DNA from: Cryoendolithus antarcticus
Taxonomy: Eukaryota; Ascomycota; Dothideomycetes; Cladosporiales; Cladosporiaceae
Assembly (NCBI GenBank): GCA_002077065.1
Contig: NAJO01000006.1
Span: forward strand, 930,001 to 994,000
Length of the DNA stretch: 64,000 nucleotides
Direction: 5' to 3'
Part shown: one piece after another, positions 44,101 through 53,624 of the stretch
Layout of the letters: each line of letters starts with the position of its first letter
Numbering within the stretch: the first letter of the stretch is position 1
The notes under the pieces: generated by a model
Told to the model about the DNA's origin: nothing
Databases searched by the model: none
The model's input: only the letters and a program-made list of their open reading frames with translations
Program-made: the position numbers and the translations under genes

Positions 44101-45186
44101 AAGGTTCACATGCCTGAGTCGTTCACCGAGGCTGAGCGCGAGGCGCTGGCGGTGGAGAATGGGCCAGAGGACTCCGAGACCGAGAGTGAGGACAGTGAGA
44201 CGGAGAGCGAGGACGAGGATCAGGATCATACTCTTGGTGGCTTCATCGTGAATGATGATGACGTCGACTCTGAGACCGAGAGCGAGGGCGACGTGAAGCC
44301 CAAGTTCAAGAAGGAGGGCGGTGGCGAGCTTGCGCACGGCCCTCAGGGTATGTTCAGCAGCAGCAAGGTCAAGCCGAAGAAGAAAAAGAAGAGCAAGGAG
44401 AAGTCCTTCACCTGGATGAACGGGACTGGTGAGGGTATCTCGTCCGGCAAGGGCAAAGGCAAAGCCGCGATGAAGGGTAAGGGCAAAGGCAAGAAGAATG
44501 CCGAGCTTACACTTGCCGAGCTCAAGAAGCTGTCTACCCGCAATCAAGGCGCCCGCAAGAAGTACCTGAAGAAGCTCCGCAAAGAGTTCATCTCTAGCGC
44601 CAAGATCGACAAAACCATGGAGCTGCTCGACACCATCATCTCTGCGCCCGACGACCCAACGCTAGGCGGCGAGAAAGTCCTCATCTTCTCCCAGTGGACC
44701 AGTCTCCTCGATTTGATGGAGATCCCCATCGACGAGAAAGGCTGGAAGTACCGCCGCTACGACGGCAGCATGGCCGCCTCTGCCCGCGGCGACGCTGTAG
44801 ACGACTTCAAATCCCCTCGCGAGAACGTGCGCATCATGCTTGTCTCCCTCAAAGCTGGCAACGCCGGTCTCAACCTGAACGTCGCCTCTCAAGTCATCAT
44901 CCTCGATCCCTTCTGGAACCCTTACATCGAGGAGCAGGCCATCGACCGCGCGCACCGCATCGGACAGCTGAGAGATGTGAAGGTTCATCGTGTGCTGGTT
45001 ACGGAGACTGTGGAGGACCGAATTCTGGCGCTGCAGGAGAAGAAGAGGCAGTTGATTGAGACTGCGCTGGATGAGAAGGAGGGCAAGAAGATCAGCAGGC
45101 TTGGGGTGCAGGAGCTGGCTTATCTTTTCGGGGTTACGAGGAACCCCAATGAGGTTGTGCGGTATCAGGCGCGGGAGAATCGGTAG
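41140..45186 (+). CDS. ULS1: SNF2 translocase with internal RING finger (Uls1/Ris1-like)
   Basis: 1348 residues in one exon from ATG 41140. A short coiled coil at the N-terminus is followed by a long Gln/Ser/Gly-rich region. Two SUMO-interaction-like motifs are visible: V328-V-D-L-T followed by acidic residues, and I480-N-L followed by DDDD. The SNF2 ATPase starts near 545 with Walker A GDDMGLGKT (K588) and the DEAQ box at 709-712. A C3HC4 RING (CPICLDACTNPAIFVPCGHD) begins at C918 between the two helicase lobes, a Rad5/Rad16/Uls1 trait. An acidic and lysine-rich insert precedes the C-terminal helicase lobe (about 1177-1310, with LIFSQWTSLLDLM and DRAHRIGQ). Uls1 is a SUMO-targeted ubiquitin ligase and translocase. 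No HIRAN domain is present, which argues against Rad5. Confidence 0.9.
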   Translation: MADLTSREGIEEELAFQDFLIDSLEEASESYGERLAEIEAAKRELNERLQAFEQSEMQGAGTDGYGGGPVGYGNGALSYDGANDRPSYPILGAPGNSRVSSGSSNSGYGGGSGLKRARPESSAYPDYPSKRNTPEPSSAGTPSSHGSFDWPTMDQPANTAAGNGMEAAKRRQMAAEAAIARQLAARRADEEFARSLSGQSGGVVASSSRGLSGVQTTLRGDGSWARPPLPTAVKQESRPVFGQSNGYHIQPTPVNGQSSGHRSQSNSLYGAPGSHLPKPSQSHQQNSGQGHHVKPESGYGHSHHNGIKREPSLALPPQQLPQRTRAQVVDLTGDGSDDDDGLAEILPHHFTPNGRGLVARNQTLPSIHGQQLPGLSPNVSNGMYTAANPMQMPGAYPGSPSMPSVYGGQPVYNRLPPLPSTPQVPVPQPNAGSLHMMPGETPGQFIARLSGRAVNGAANTLGSTVNQLNGLINGPYARPINLDDDDSDVEFAGYGTRAPGYQGHDDLYNTRYNAIHDHNPEKTREEINALLDNIRPDDDMPEELLVKTPASMNVTLHKYQELGLTWMKGSEEGANKGGILGDDMGLGKTIQMISLMVTRKSEDPRCKTNLIVAPVALLRQWKQEIATRIKTGRHALTVFTHHGQGKAKSFDALRKYDVVLTTFGSLASELKKREAFALRKKNDPTARPYPREQCALIGEDNHWYRVILDEAQNIKNKSTQSAKAACSLQATYRWCMTGTPMMNNVEELYSLIRFLRIRPYNVWETFRKDFTQPLKSSDDGFRGQAMKKLQTLCVKLMIRRTKKSEFQGKPIIVLPERTTEVDNPVFNDDEKSLYTALETKTAVQFNRYLKAGTVGRSYTAILVLLLRLRQACCHPHLIKDFSVSEAAGVTIADMEALAKELSEQVISRIKDTDGNFECPICLDACTNPAIFVPCGHDTCRDCFATLADPANATAVGEADGEGGASVKCPHCRAKVDPKRITDFNSFRKVHMPESFTEAEREALAVENGPEDSETESEDSETESEDEDQDHTLGGFIVNDDDVDSETESEGDVKPKFKKEGGGELAHGPQGMFSSSKVKPKKKKKSKEKSFTWMNGTGEGISSGKGKGKAAMKGKGKGKKNAELTLAELKKLSTRNQGARKKYLKKLRKEFISSAKIDKTMELLDTIISAPDDPTLGGEKVLIFSQWTSLLDLMEIPIDEKGWKYRRYDGSMAASARGDAVDDFKSPRENVRIMLVSLKAGNAGLNLNVASQVIILDPFWNPYIEEQAIDRAHRIGQLRDVKVHRVLVTETVEDRILALQEKKRQLIETALDEKEGKKISRLGVQELAYLFGVTRNPNEVVRYQARENR

Positions 45187-45682
45187 AGCAGCTGTGACTG
45201 AAGTAGAGTGGATGGGGATGACTGGCTGGCAGGCGTTTGCTCCTGACGAACACGTCCTCTGTGGCAATGTGGCCTGCTGCGAGGCTTGGACAAGGGTTTG
45301 ATCATTGCTCTCGGCGGAGGCAATACGATGAATGAGGTTTCGGTATGATGGTGTACATCAGATGTATCAGATACAGGCTACGATAGCTAGATAATGAATG
45401 CTTATGATAGAGCATGCTCAAGCGTTGCAGCTGAACCTTCTTGATGGAGCTCTACAATGACTGTACGATCCTCTCTCCATTCGAGCTGAACGGACGAGCT
45501 GCGTAGCGTTCACATTATACTTCCGCCCCCACGTACCATCTACAATGGACATGGAGCGGCTGAGGATGCGATCATCATCTGCTCTTTCCTTGCGCTATTT
45601 CTCCTCACAGAACACTGAGATATCGAAAGGTGGCTGCTCGCTGTCCAAGCACTACTAGAAGAGTTTCTACGCCAGATCAAGG
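45187..45682. other. Intergenic between ULS1 and an NTF2-like gene
   Basis: 496 bases holding the ULS1 3' UTR and the next promoter. No element recognised. Confidence 0.4.
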
Positions 45683-46246
45683 ATGGGCTCCCTCGCTCAG
45701 GCCCTGTGGCCGCCACAACCAGTCCCAGAGTCAGTCAAGGCACTGCTGGCCAAGTTCTACACCTGCGTAGATTCTCTACATGATCCCAACTCCAACACCA
45801 TTCTCGCAGATGAGGTGTTCCACCCTGATGGCGTTTTCCAGATCAACAAGAGAGTCATCCGCGGTCGGCACGAAATCGCGCACTGGAGAGATGGTGCCGC
45901 GAGCGGTAGCGGTGTTGTGGTACGTCCTTGCGTCAGCCATCTGCTGCGATCCTCATACATAACAGGGATCTACGGCTAATAGTCTGAGTAGAAGAGCACA
46001 CATTCGGTGCACAAAGTGCACAGCTTGTCAGCGGACGGGACCGAAGTCTTGACGACTGGCACACTTGCGCTGGAGATGAGCGATGGTCGCAAGGCCGACT
46101 CGGAGTTTGCTTGTCGGTGTCTTGTCACCGAGGAGGAAGGCCATGGTGCTAGGATTATGGAGTGGCGGGGATGGGTGGACTATGTGCCTTTTCTGAAGGA
46201 GGGAATGTTCGAGAAGGCGAGACTATACGACGCCGGAGGACCGTGA
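45683..46246 (+). CDS. NTF2/SnoaL-like small protein
   Basis: Two exons (45683-45919 and 45992-46246) encode 163 residues. The 72-nt intron begins GTACGT and ends GTAG. The N-terminal helix VKALLAKFYTCVDS, then ADEVFHPDGVFQINKRVIRGRHEIAHWRD, is typical of the SnoaL/NTF2 cone fold, where a small hydrophobic cavity is formed. Exon 2 supplies the strands HSVHKVHSLSADGTEVLTTG and the WRGWVDYVPF end. Members include isomerases, dehydratases and binding proteins; no catalytic residues can be named here. It converges on HET gene B, with 51 bases between stops. Confidence 0.75.
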
Positions 46247-46297
46247 TTGAGCAGCTAGTGCGATGAGAGTCACACCTTACCAGGGTAGCCAATGTAC

Positions 46298-48301
46298 CTA
46301 GATGAGTTGCAGCTCCGTGACAGGGGCGCCGTCAAAGAAATCTTGACGATAACCAGTAATGATGCCGACCCTCTGATAGCTGTCACTGAGTGTCTCCTCC
46401 ACTCCTGTGTCGTTTCGCCGTAGCACGACAGCGGCTCTAAGGCAAGTCTCGAGGCACATCAGATACCTCTCTTCTCCATCATGAACCACAAGAGAGTCGT
46501 CGTTGAGCTCATCGTCCCATGCATGGTAGTCAAGTCTGACAATCACCTCCTCTTTGTGTGCTTCGTAGACTAAGACTCGGCCTGCATCGCTTCTAGCGAA
46601 CATGCTTTGATCAGGGTTGAGGCTGAAGTCAAATGTGTTTTTGCCACCCTCGCGCTCGATACCATCCCATGGGACTTGGACCGTGGTCCGATCACTGATC
46701 AATAGACGCAGCCGACCTGCGAGATGAAGGTTGCTTACCGAGGCGCCATCGGTTATAACATCGCGATCAGACATCTTTTCGCCAATGGTGCGGGTGCCGA
46801 GTAGTTGGAAGTGCGGACTAGGGTCTCTGGATGAAGCCATACTCATATCGGTGCTTGGTGGGAGTGACAGCCAGGACCACGAGGGAATGTGTGGCTGCAG
46901 ACTGTCACAACTTCTCGCTGGATTCAGTACCTGCCATGCTAGATTTATCGCGAGCTTACTCTGCCAAAGACCTGCAAGATAAACATCACTGGGTACGCCG
47001 GGTCTGTTGATGGCGCCTAAATACCGCGTTGCAAGTCCAGAAAACGCTGCGAAGCGGTTACTCTCAACATTGACGCTCGAGATCCTGCGCATCGCATACG
47101 CAGTCACGATGTCGCTCCAGGCTTTGGCGAGCGCTTCCGGATCGCCACCTCGGCATGCTTGCATGAAAGTATGCGGCGATGCAAGCGGGAGAGGTGAGTG
47201 CATTTGCCCACCCGGCTGAGCAGCTTCGATGCGAGTGGACTCTGTACAAGACCAGTAGGCTCTCTGAGCGCACCAATAGAGTATTCTCGGAGACAAACGT
47301 TCCTCTTGCAACACCCAGGCGCGTGCAGCGACGGGTGATAGGAGACGTATGCCTTCCAGAGGGGCATCCTGACATAGCAACCACCGATCATGCAGTCGTA
47401 CGCCGCGACTGGCATCCTGCCATGCGTCTCGCGGTACAAGCATGCGATCCAAAGCCTTCTCGGTACTCGCAGACATTAATGTGAAGTGACTGTTACCATA
47501 CACCTCGTGCATACGATTCGCCTCTTGGTTCCAAGTGCCACGAGGCACACATACGCTATCGATCCAGATGTACTGCAAGCCCATTGCAGCTGTAATGCTG
47601 ATAGCGTCCTGCAAGGTTTCTGGCAAGTCAGTCACTAAGAATGGCGCACGGCGAGCATCCACATCAGTAGTGTGACCACCAAGAATGCGATTCCAGGCAT
47701 GCGGGTCTACACTTTTCACAGCCGTCTCATCGCCCCAACAGTAGCTCAGCGCTACGTATTTGACCAACCCGTTCACCGCTCCGAGTTCCTCGCCATGTAC
47801 CAGGCGGATCATACCCCTGCTCACAACCTCAATGAGCCAAGTCGGATTCCGTCGTGAGTAAGCATAGTTGCCACATCGATGGCTCTCGTGGCAGGACGAT
47901 ATCCAACTCCGCAGGCGACTGATTCTTTGTGGGTGCAACGGTTCCGTAGAGGGGATCCTGGGATACTGACGTGGTAAGTCTGATGATGATAGTAGTACAG
48001 TCGAGCTAAGCAGGTTGATCCCAGTGGCTAATTCGATACTGTTGCCAGCGCGTCCGAGATTGACAAACAACGCCTGCGTGTCGTCGATGGGGCCTTGCGA
48101 GGTAGCCAAGCCGAGCAGCACTGCGCGACGAAAGACCTGGCACGCCGCGCACCCATTGCGGGAAGCGCACCGGTCTAGATCGGCATACGTCTGGTGCAGA
48201 TGAAATGGCGTCCGCGTGGAGTCTGCGGAGCATTGGGCTAGTCTGCGCGAGAGAACGCTACAGGGTTTGCATTCGACCTGATCCCAGCGGTTCAGGCTCA
48301 T
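46298..48301 (-). CDS. HET-domain protein B
   Basis: 667 residues, single exon from ATG 48301. An N-terminal Cys-rich segment (CxxC at 11-14, C45, C51, C54) precedes the HET domain at about 182-330: KYVALSYCWGD, LPETLQDAISITAAMGLQYIWIDSVCV and EANRMHEVYGNSHFTLMSASTEKALDR. After it, RLLSPVAARAWVLQEERLSPRILYW and a WSDIVTAYAMRRIS block are usual for this class. The N-terminal cysteines suggest a metal site but are not proven. The gene is on the opposite strand from HET gene A and belongs to a different HET subclass, so it is not a recent duplicate. Confidence 0.88.
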   Translation of the reverse strand: MSLNRWDQVECKPCSVLSRRLAQCSADSTRTPFHLHQTYADLDRCASRNGCAACQVFRRAVLLGLATSQGPIDDTQALFVNLGRAGNSIELATGINLLSSTVLLSSSDLPRQYPRIPSTEPLHPQRISRLRSWISSCHESHRCGNYAYSRRNPTWLIEVVSRGMIRLVHGEELGAVNGLVKYVALSYCWGDETAVKSVDPHAWNRILGGHTTDVDARRAPFLVTDLPETLQDAISITAAMGLQYIWIDSVCVPRGTWNQEANRMHEVYGNSHFTLMSASTEKALDRMLVPRDAWQDASRGVRLHDRWLLCQDAPLEGIRLLSPVAARAWVLQEERLSPRILYWCAQRAYWSCTESTRIEAAQPGGQMHSPLPLASPHTFMQACRGGDPEALAKAWSDIVTAYAMRRISSVNVESNRFAAFSGLATRYLGAINRPGVPSDVYLAGLWQSKLAINLAWQVLNPARSCDSLQPHIPSWSWLSLPPSTDMSMASSRDPSPHFQLLGTRTIGEKMSDRDVITDGASVSNLHLAGRLRLLISDRTTVQVPWDGIEREGGKNTFDFSLNPDQSMFARSDAGRVLVYEAHKEEVIVRLDYHAWDDELNDDSLVVHDGEERYLMCLETCLRAAVVLRRNDTGVEETLSDSYQRVGIITGYRQDFFDGAPVTELQLI

Positions 48302-49024
48302 GATTCCTGGTGGTTGAGAATGGTGATGCGCCGTGTCGAGGGGGTCAGAATCTTTCGCCCATTCTTGAATCTGCCTAGCACACGATCGTCCACGGCATGA
48401 TCGTGGTTCTGCCGACCGTTGCCATACTCGTAACCTGCTGAACGCAATTGACTGCTTGATTTACAGGAGCGTAGTCCGACAACACATCACGAAGAGAACA
48501 GTTCTCCAACGCTGCTTCAGTCATTTGGACACACCGGTATTGCTATGCGACTAGGATGCCTGGGCTCCGGTAGCACTCATCAGATAGCCCTGCCATCAAG
48601 CATGTCAACAACTCTGGTTCGACATTGCCCAGTGCGGCAGGCTGATTATCGCTAGTAGCAGCGGCAAAGACGTGAACCTTTAAATAGTGTCCACCTTGAC
48701 AGCAGAGTTGACAGTGGAACTGATAGTGAACGAAAGACTTGCCCTGAGCATGCAGGGTACCCCCTCAGCTGCACCGTTCTTGTGTGCTTACTAAGCAGTA
48801 CCCAGCTACTCGCCGCTCATCTACGACGACGATAGTGAGGAAAGTTGAATACACAGTAGGGAGAATGAATCAGAGCGCAGCACTATAGCAGTGACGGCGA
48901 GATTCCAACGAGAGGATATGGTGGAAGTGCGCATTCTCGTAGAGGAATTGAGTAGCAGCCGGAGCTGCTGTAGCACACCCGCATCAGGAATTCCAGCAGA
49001 GCATGCAAGTGGCACAAGACCTCT
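48302..49024. promoter_or_regulatory. HET gene B promoter and CCC1 3' end
   Basis: 723 bases; both neighbours are on the minus strand. No gene or repeat is supported. Confidence 0.4.
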
Positions 49025-49890
49025 TCAGGCGGCCTGCACGCCCTCCACCCCATTGATTCCTTTCACGATCCCATAGCTCACCCCCGCCGCCGCCGCACCA
49101 ATGACAAGCGTCTGCATCGCACTCCACACCGCATCCCGTTTCGTCGTTCCCGTCACTATCGCTTTGATGTACCCAAACAATATCAAAATGAAGGCCGTGA
49201 TACCGATCGAGGTGTACAGCGCATGGAGAACCTGCTTGAAGCAGAAATAAGGTATCATGGGGAGGAAGCCGCCGAACATGTAAGAGAAAGCCATAACGAG
49301 GCCTTCGATCCAGGGGGAGGATTCGGGGAGGGTGAGCTGGAGCTCGAAGTCCATCATGAATCTGGGAGAGTTGTTAGTCTGACGATCTGAATACGAGAGG
49401 ATGTGGAAGGAGCAGCATACTTCACCCACATATCCTCGTTCGACTTCAGACTCTCGACAACCCCAGTACAAGCCTCTCTTCCAACACCATACTTCCCCAA
49501 CAACTCATAGATCTCCTCCTCCTCTTCCTCAGGAGTCTCCCGGACTTCCTGCACTTCCCTTGCGCGCTCGACTTCGTAGTGCTTCTTGTCTGTCACACCA
49601 GCTAGATAAGCACCAAGGCCCATGGAGATAGCACCGGAGAACAGCTCTGCCAGACCACCGAGAATGACGAGCTTGGAGCTTCCTAAAGACGATAGACCGG
49701 CTGTGAGGGCGAAGGGTACCGTGAGGCCGTCGCTGAAGCCGATGATCACATCGCGGACGAGATCTGTGTGGGCTGTGTGTCGCTCCTTGTGGACGGGGCG
49801 ACGTCCGGCTTCCATATCTGTCGATGCGGTAGAGGAGAGAGGCTTCTCATTCTCGCTTGCAATTGCGCTAGGAGGGGGAGTTGGGGACAT
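49025..49890 (-). CDS. CCC1: Vacuolar iron/manganese transporter, CCC1/VIT1 family
   Basis: Two exons (49890-49421 and 49361-49025) encode 268 residues. The 59-nt intron starts GTATGC, has CTAAC and ends CCCAG; it restores WVKFMMDFELQL. The first helix has the family signature DVIIGFSDGLTVPFALTAGL, with the metal-translocating Asp in the first helix. Helix 2 is LVILGGLAELFSGAISMGLGAYLAG. An acidic cytosolic domain (EEEEEEIYELL) binds metal in plant VIT1. Three more helices follow in exon 2. The protein moves cytosolic Fe2+ and Mn2+ into the vacuole for storage and detoxification. The start is the first ATG (MSPTPPPSA); the longer frame is upstream leader. Confidence 0.93.
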
Positions 49891-51036
49891 TATGGTCCTT
49901 TGTTCTCTGAAAGAGTGTGGCACTTCTAGGGGGAGATGGTGTTCTGTTATCTGGGCGTATGGCAACAGTTGTTGTTCGTGCGCTTTTGTCCGGGTGTGTA
50001 AGAGAACTCAGAGTTGATGAAATCGGTCGTCCCAATGTTAAGGTAAGCAAACACAAAGCCATGTACCAAGGAAGTTGTGCACCACAAGGTCTGGTTGCAG
50101 TGACATTCTGATGACATGTCACTGTTAATGATGGAGTGGCGAGGTTGTTGACTGACGTGTAATCGGCGGATCAGATACAGCGTGCGAAAGGAATATTCCA
50201 TCAGATTGCGCCGGTATCAGATGTAGCACCGCAAGTTCAAAGAGATGAATTGACGGAATATAGTTGTAGGAAGCACACGAGGTGGTAGTACTTGCCGTGA
50301 ACGGGAACACGAGGTCGCCAGACGACCACGATGTGAGAGGAATGTACCACCTGATCTAAAGCACGGCGAACTGACGCAGCCGAAAGCTCTGTGTGAGATA
50401 GCACGTTGCAAGCATTGCCATCGAAGTCTGTCGTCTTCGTAGCCATACTAGCTGTGGCGGGTTCATCGCGAGAGGTTGAGGGCACAATGATCGCGCTATT
50501 GCATGTAGGGTTCCTTCATGCCATGCGTTCATCGCTGTAGCAGTATGAGAGAAGGAGAGGTTCTCGACTCACGTCGTGACTTCTGGGCGAGCTGCTGCAG
50601 TCGATCGCTCCAAGCGAAGCATTTCAGAGTACATGTGACAGAATGAAAGTGGAAGATAAAGCGACAAGTGAGGGCTGAGGCGAGCGAAGTGGAGCGTCGC
50701 GATGCATGCTGACTTTGTCTCCACTCGATGGCTGGCTACCGCAGGCCAAACATGGCTGTACCGCATCATCATCCCCATTGGCTGCAGCTGGGGAGTTCAA
50801 TCCCAATGCTGGCGCTCTCCCAATCACCATTGCTATTGCAAACACTGACAACAACCTCTCTGCATTCATTTGCTGAGTCTAGAGATCTCGCCGGCGTAGT
50901 GAGAGAGGCGGCAGGATAAGCAGGCAGGCAGGAGACGGCGGCGGCCACACAGCAAACACGACCGATCACCGACAACACCCTGGAGTTGCAGCACATCGAG
51001 CGAAGGCCCAAGGACGCGCATGCGCACCCTCTCAAC
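49891..51036. promoter_or_regulatory. Long divergent promoter region between CCC1 and the RAX1-like gene
   Basis: 1146 bases. On the CCC1 side an AGATAA GATA-factor core lies at 49947-49952 (read on the minus strand), about 57 bases upstream of the start, and a CCAAT box is at 50032-50036. Such pairs occur at iron-regulated fungal genes (SreA/HapX-CBC), but one copy of each is weak evidence. The rest has overlapping short open frames without protein character. Confidence 0.4.
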
Positions 51037-52235
51037 ATGGACTCGCGTACACCAACACCCGATGGGCCGCGCGAGCGGCTCCCGAACCTGTTCGAGGTGC
51101 TCCAGCGCCGTACGACAGCACCCGTAGACCTGTACTCCTTCTACATCTACATGCGGGATGTGCAGCGCAGCGTCGACTACCTTGACTTCTGGCTCGATGT
51201 GTCGCAGCATATGTCGCTATGCCGACACTATGTCCGCGAGCTAAGAAGATCAGTACTGATCTCTACGCCTGAGCTCGACAAAAACGGCGCGGGAAGCAAG
51301 CGCTCTTCGCAAGTGCTGGACAACTTCGACAGCAACCGAGGACGCACCTCATCAGACCAAGGACCAAGTCAAGCGCAGCGACAGAGCGGCGACGAGCGAC
51401 TCAGCGCCTTTCTGCGCACCGATAACACGAGCAATCACAAGCACTCTCCCCACAACAGCCAGGGCAGCGAGCTGCAACGCAGCGAGGACAACACTCCCGG
51501 CTCCGAAGCTCCGCCGCGCCCCTCCTACATGAACAACCCGAACTCATCGAACACCTCTCCCTTGATCAACAGCGATAGCAGTCCCAATCATACAGTCGCC
51601 CGCGCCGACATTCGCGCCTCAGCCGAGAAGGTCCTCTACACCTACCTCCTCCCCGGCGCCGAGCGCGAGATCATCCTCCCGCAAGGTATCCTCAACGACA
51701 TCACAAACAACATTGAGAAGGAAGGCCGCGATGATCCAGAAGTCTTCGACGCGGCTAAGGACTACGTCTTCCAGGCTATGGAGCGCGACGCCTTCCCCGG
51801 TTTCCTGCGCGCGAAGGCTCTCGGTAATATCGTGCAGCCGAGTATGATGCTCAGGTTGATTGTGGGGCTGGTGGCGCTGTTTGCTGCGCTGTGGACGGCT
51901 TTTGTGCTGATCTTCCTGGATGCGAAGAGGAGTACACGATGTTGGGAGATACTGCCATTCACGGTAGGATTGTACTTGTTGTTCAGTCATCAGTATATGC
52001 TGGATCCGATACTGGCGCTGGCTGGATATAGCGAGTATACTTTCATGAGCTTCTCGAGGATCAAGGAGCCGTTTGTGAGGTAAGTCGACTTGATAGCGAA
52101 GCTCTACGGAATTCTAGCTGACATCGATGCAGAAAGCTGTTGAACAGACGTGCACTGATGTGCTTGGCTTGGGTGGTATTGCTTGACATCATTCTGTGCT
52201 GTCTCTTCATCTTCGTCCCAGGCAGACGTCTGTAG
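51037..52235 (+). CDS. RAX1: RGS-domain membrane protein, Rax1-like
   Basis: Two exons (51037-52079 and 52133-52235) give 381 residues. The 53-nt intron starts GTAAGT, has GCTGAC and ends GCAG. The start is ATG 51037; the longer frame begins at TTG. Residues about 14-75 open an RGS fold (LPNLFEVLQRRTTAPVDLYS, DYLDFWLDVSQH), interrupted by a long disordered Ser/Asn-rich insert, and resume at ADIRASAEKVLYTYLLPGAE with FPGFLRAKALG. Three hydrophobic helices follow, the last encoded in exon 2. Yeast Rax1 marks division sites for bipolar budding together with Rax2. In filamentous fungi the homologue is less well known. Confidence 0.85.
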
Positions 52236-53624
52236 TGTGGCGTGAATTTGCTCGAAGGGACTCGGTTTCATGAGGCGTTCTGGGAAGGGAATGTTGAGAT
52301 GATACCAGACGGGAAGGTCGCATGGAGTTCTGAGGGCGCCATAGTATCAATCGAAGGATGTAATGTGCAATTGTCAGAGATCTACGCGACCATTCAGAGC
52401 GAGTACGGTTCTCTGAATTCGCTTCGCTCACCTCTTGCTGCACCGTGGCTGCGCCGTGCTGAGTGACAACAAATAGTTGTATCGGTACAGCGCCGCGTGA
52501 GTTGCCGAGTGGCGATCTGCCTCACCACATGGGCGCATATCGAAACATCGTTGTTGTGACTACATTGATAGATGTGTAAGACCTGGTCAAACTTCAGGGG
52601 GACAAACACGATTCGTCCCAATTCATTACCTCTTCGCTGCATGTGCCACTTAGCCCTGAGGCATTATATCGTAAGTCAATCGTGCATGTAGGCTCGTCGT
52701 ACCCGCTCGCAGCCCAGCAATGCTTCGAGAAGGTATATGCACACATGACTGTGCAGGCTTCTCACTGGCTGCCACCCATCTGGTCACCAGATGTCGGCCT
52801 CGTTGACGGCCTGAGACAGCAGCATTCGCGTTCTGCCATTGGACATGCCAATGATCACCAGGCCACGAACGGTTCGCTTCTGCGGGTCTCATGCACAGCA
52901 CCATCCCTGCTCACCTGTCGAAGGTACCGTTGTTACCTTCTATTACGAGCCATCAGCAGCGAATGGGAATTCAGTCGTGAAGCCCGCCTTCCGATCCACT
53001 CGCAAAACACAGCCCCAATTGGCGATTGAAGTTCGCGCCACGCACGCTGGATGCGAACGAGCATGACCCGCATCATGCAGCCCTACGCACTCGTACGCCA
53101 TCTCATCGTCTCATCACGGTCATTGGCCGAGCTGTGGCGAGTAGAGCAAGACATTTCTGCGCTTCTTCCCTTCTGAGGTTGCGCAATCCTTGCTCGTGCG
53201 GACGCCGGCTGGTTCCGGGAATGAAGTGATTGGTGGACGACATTCTGTCAACTTCACCCTTCGGAGAGCTGGGCGTGTTGCGTTCGTGTGCGTTCAAGTA
53301 CTTGCACGCGTCTGCTCCTCTTCAGTGGAGGGGTCTTTGTCTCAGATGTGGTCCTGGTGGATGCTTTGGTTGTGGCGATGGAGGCGATCCGGGAATTTGG
53401 GTGGTGGCTTCTGACCGAGTTTGTCTTGGGATCACAGGACTTGCCTTGTGGGGACCGGATGGAGTGTTGATATGGGAGTGTGGCCTTTCCTTGTTTCGTT
53501 TGTGTTGTATCCGTGCCTTCTGCTTTGAAGTGTTGGTGTGGTATTCACGCTGAAGCGACGGAACGATGAATCCTAAGACGATGGAGTAAGACGGTTTGCT
53601 TCGCTTTCCCATCTAGCGTATGCA
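52236..53624. other. Long intergenic stretch, 1.4 kb
   Basis: No convincing gene. The largest plus-strand frame (52643-53029, 128 codons) begins at GTG and is low in family character. From about 53330 to 53540 the plus strand is markedly G/T-rich, unlike the C/T-rich leaders elsewhere in the window. It most likely holds the promoter and leader of the next gene, possibly with an unrecognised first exon. Confidence 0.4.

Noticed and set aside
52643..53029. 128-codon frame in the 1.4 kb gap
   Set aside because: Begins at GTG and lacks any recognisable motif or a supporting splice pattern.
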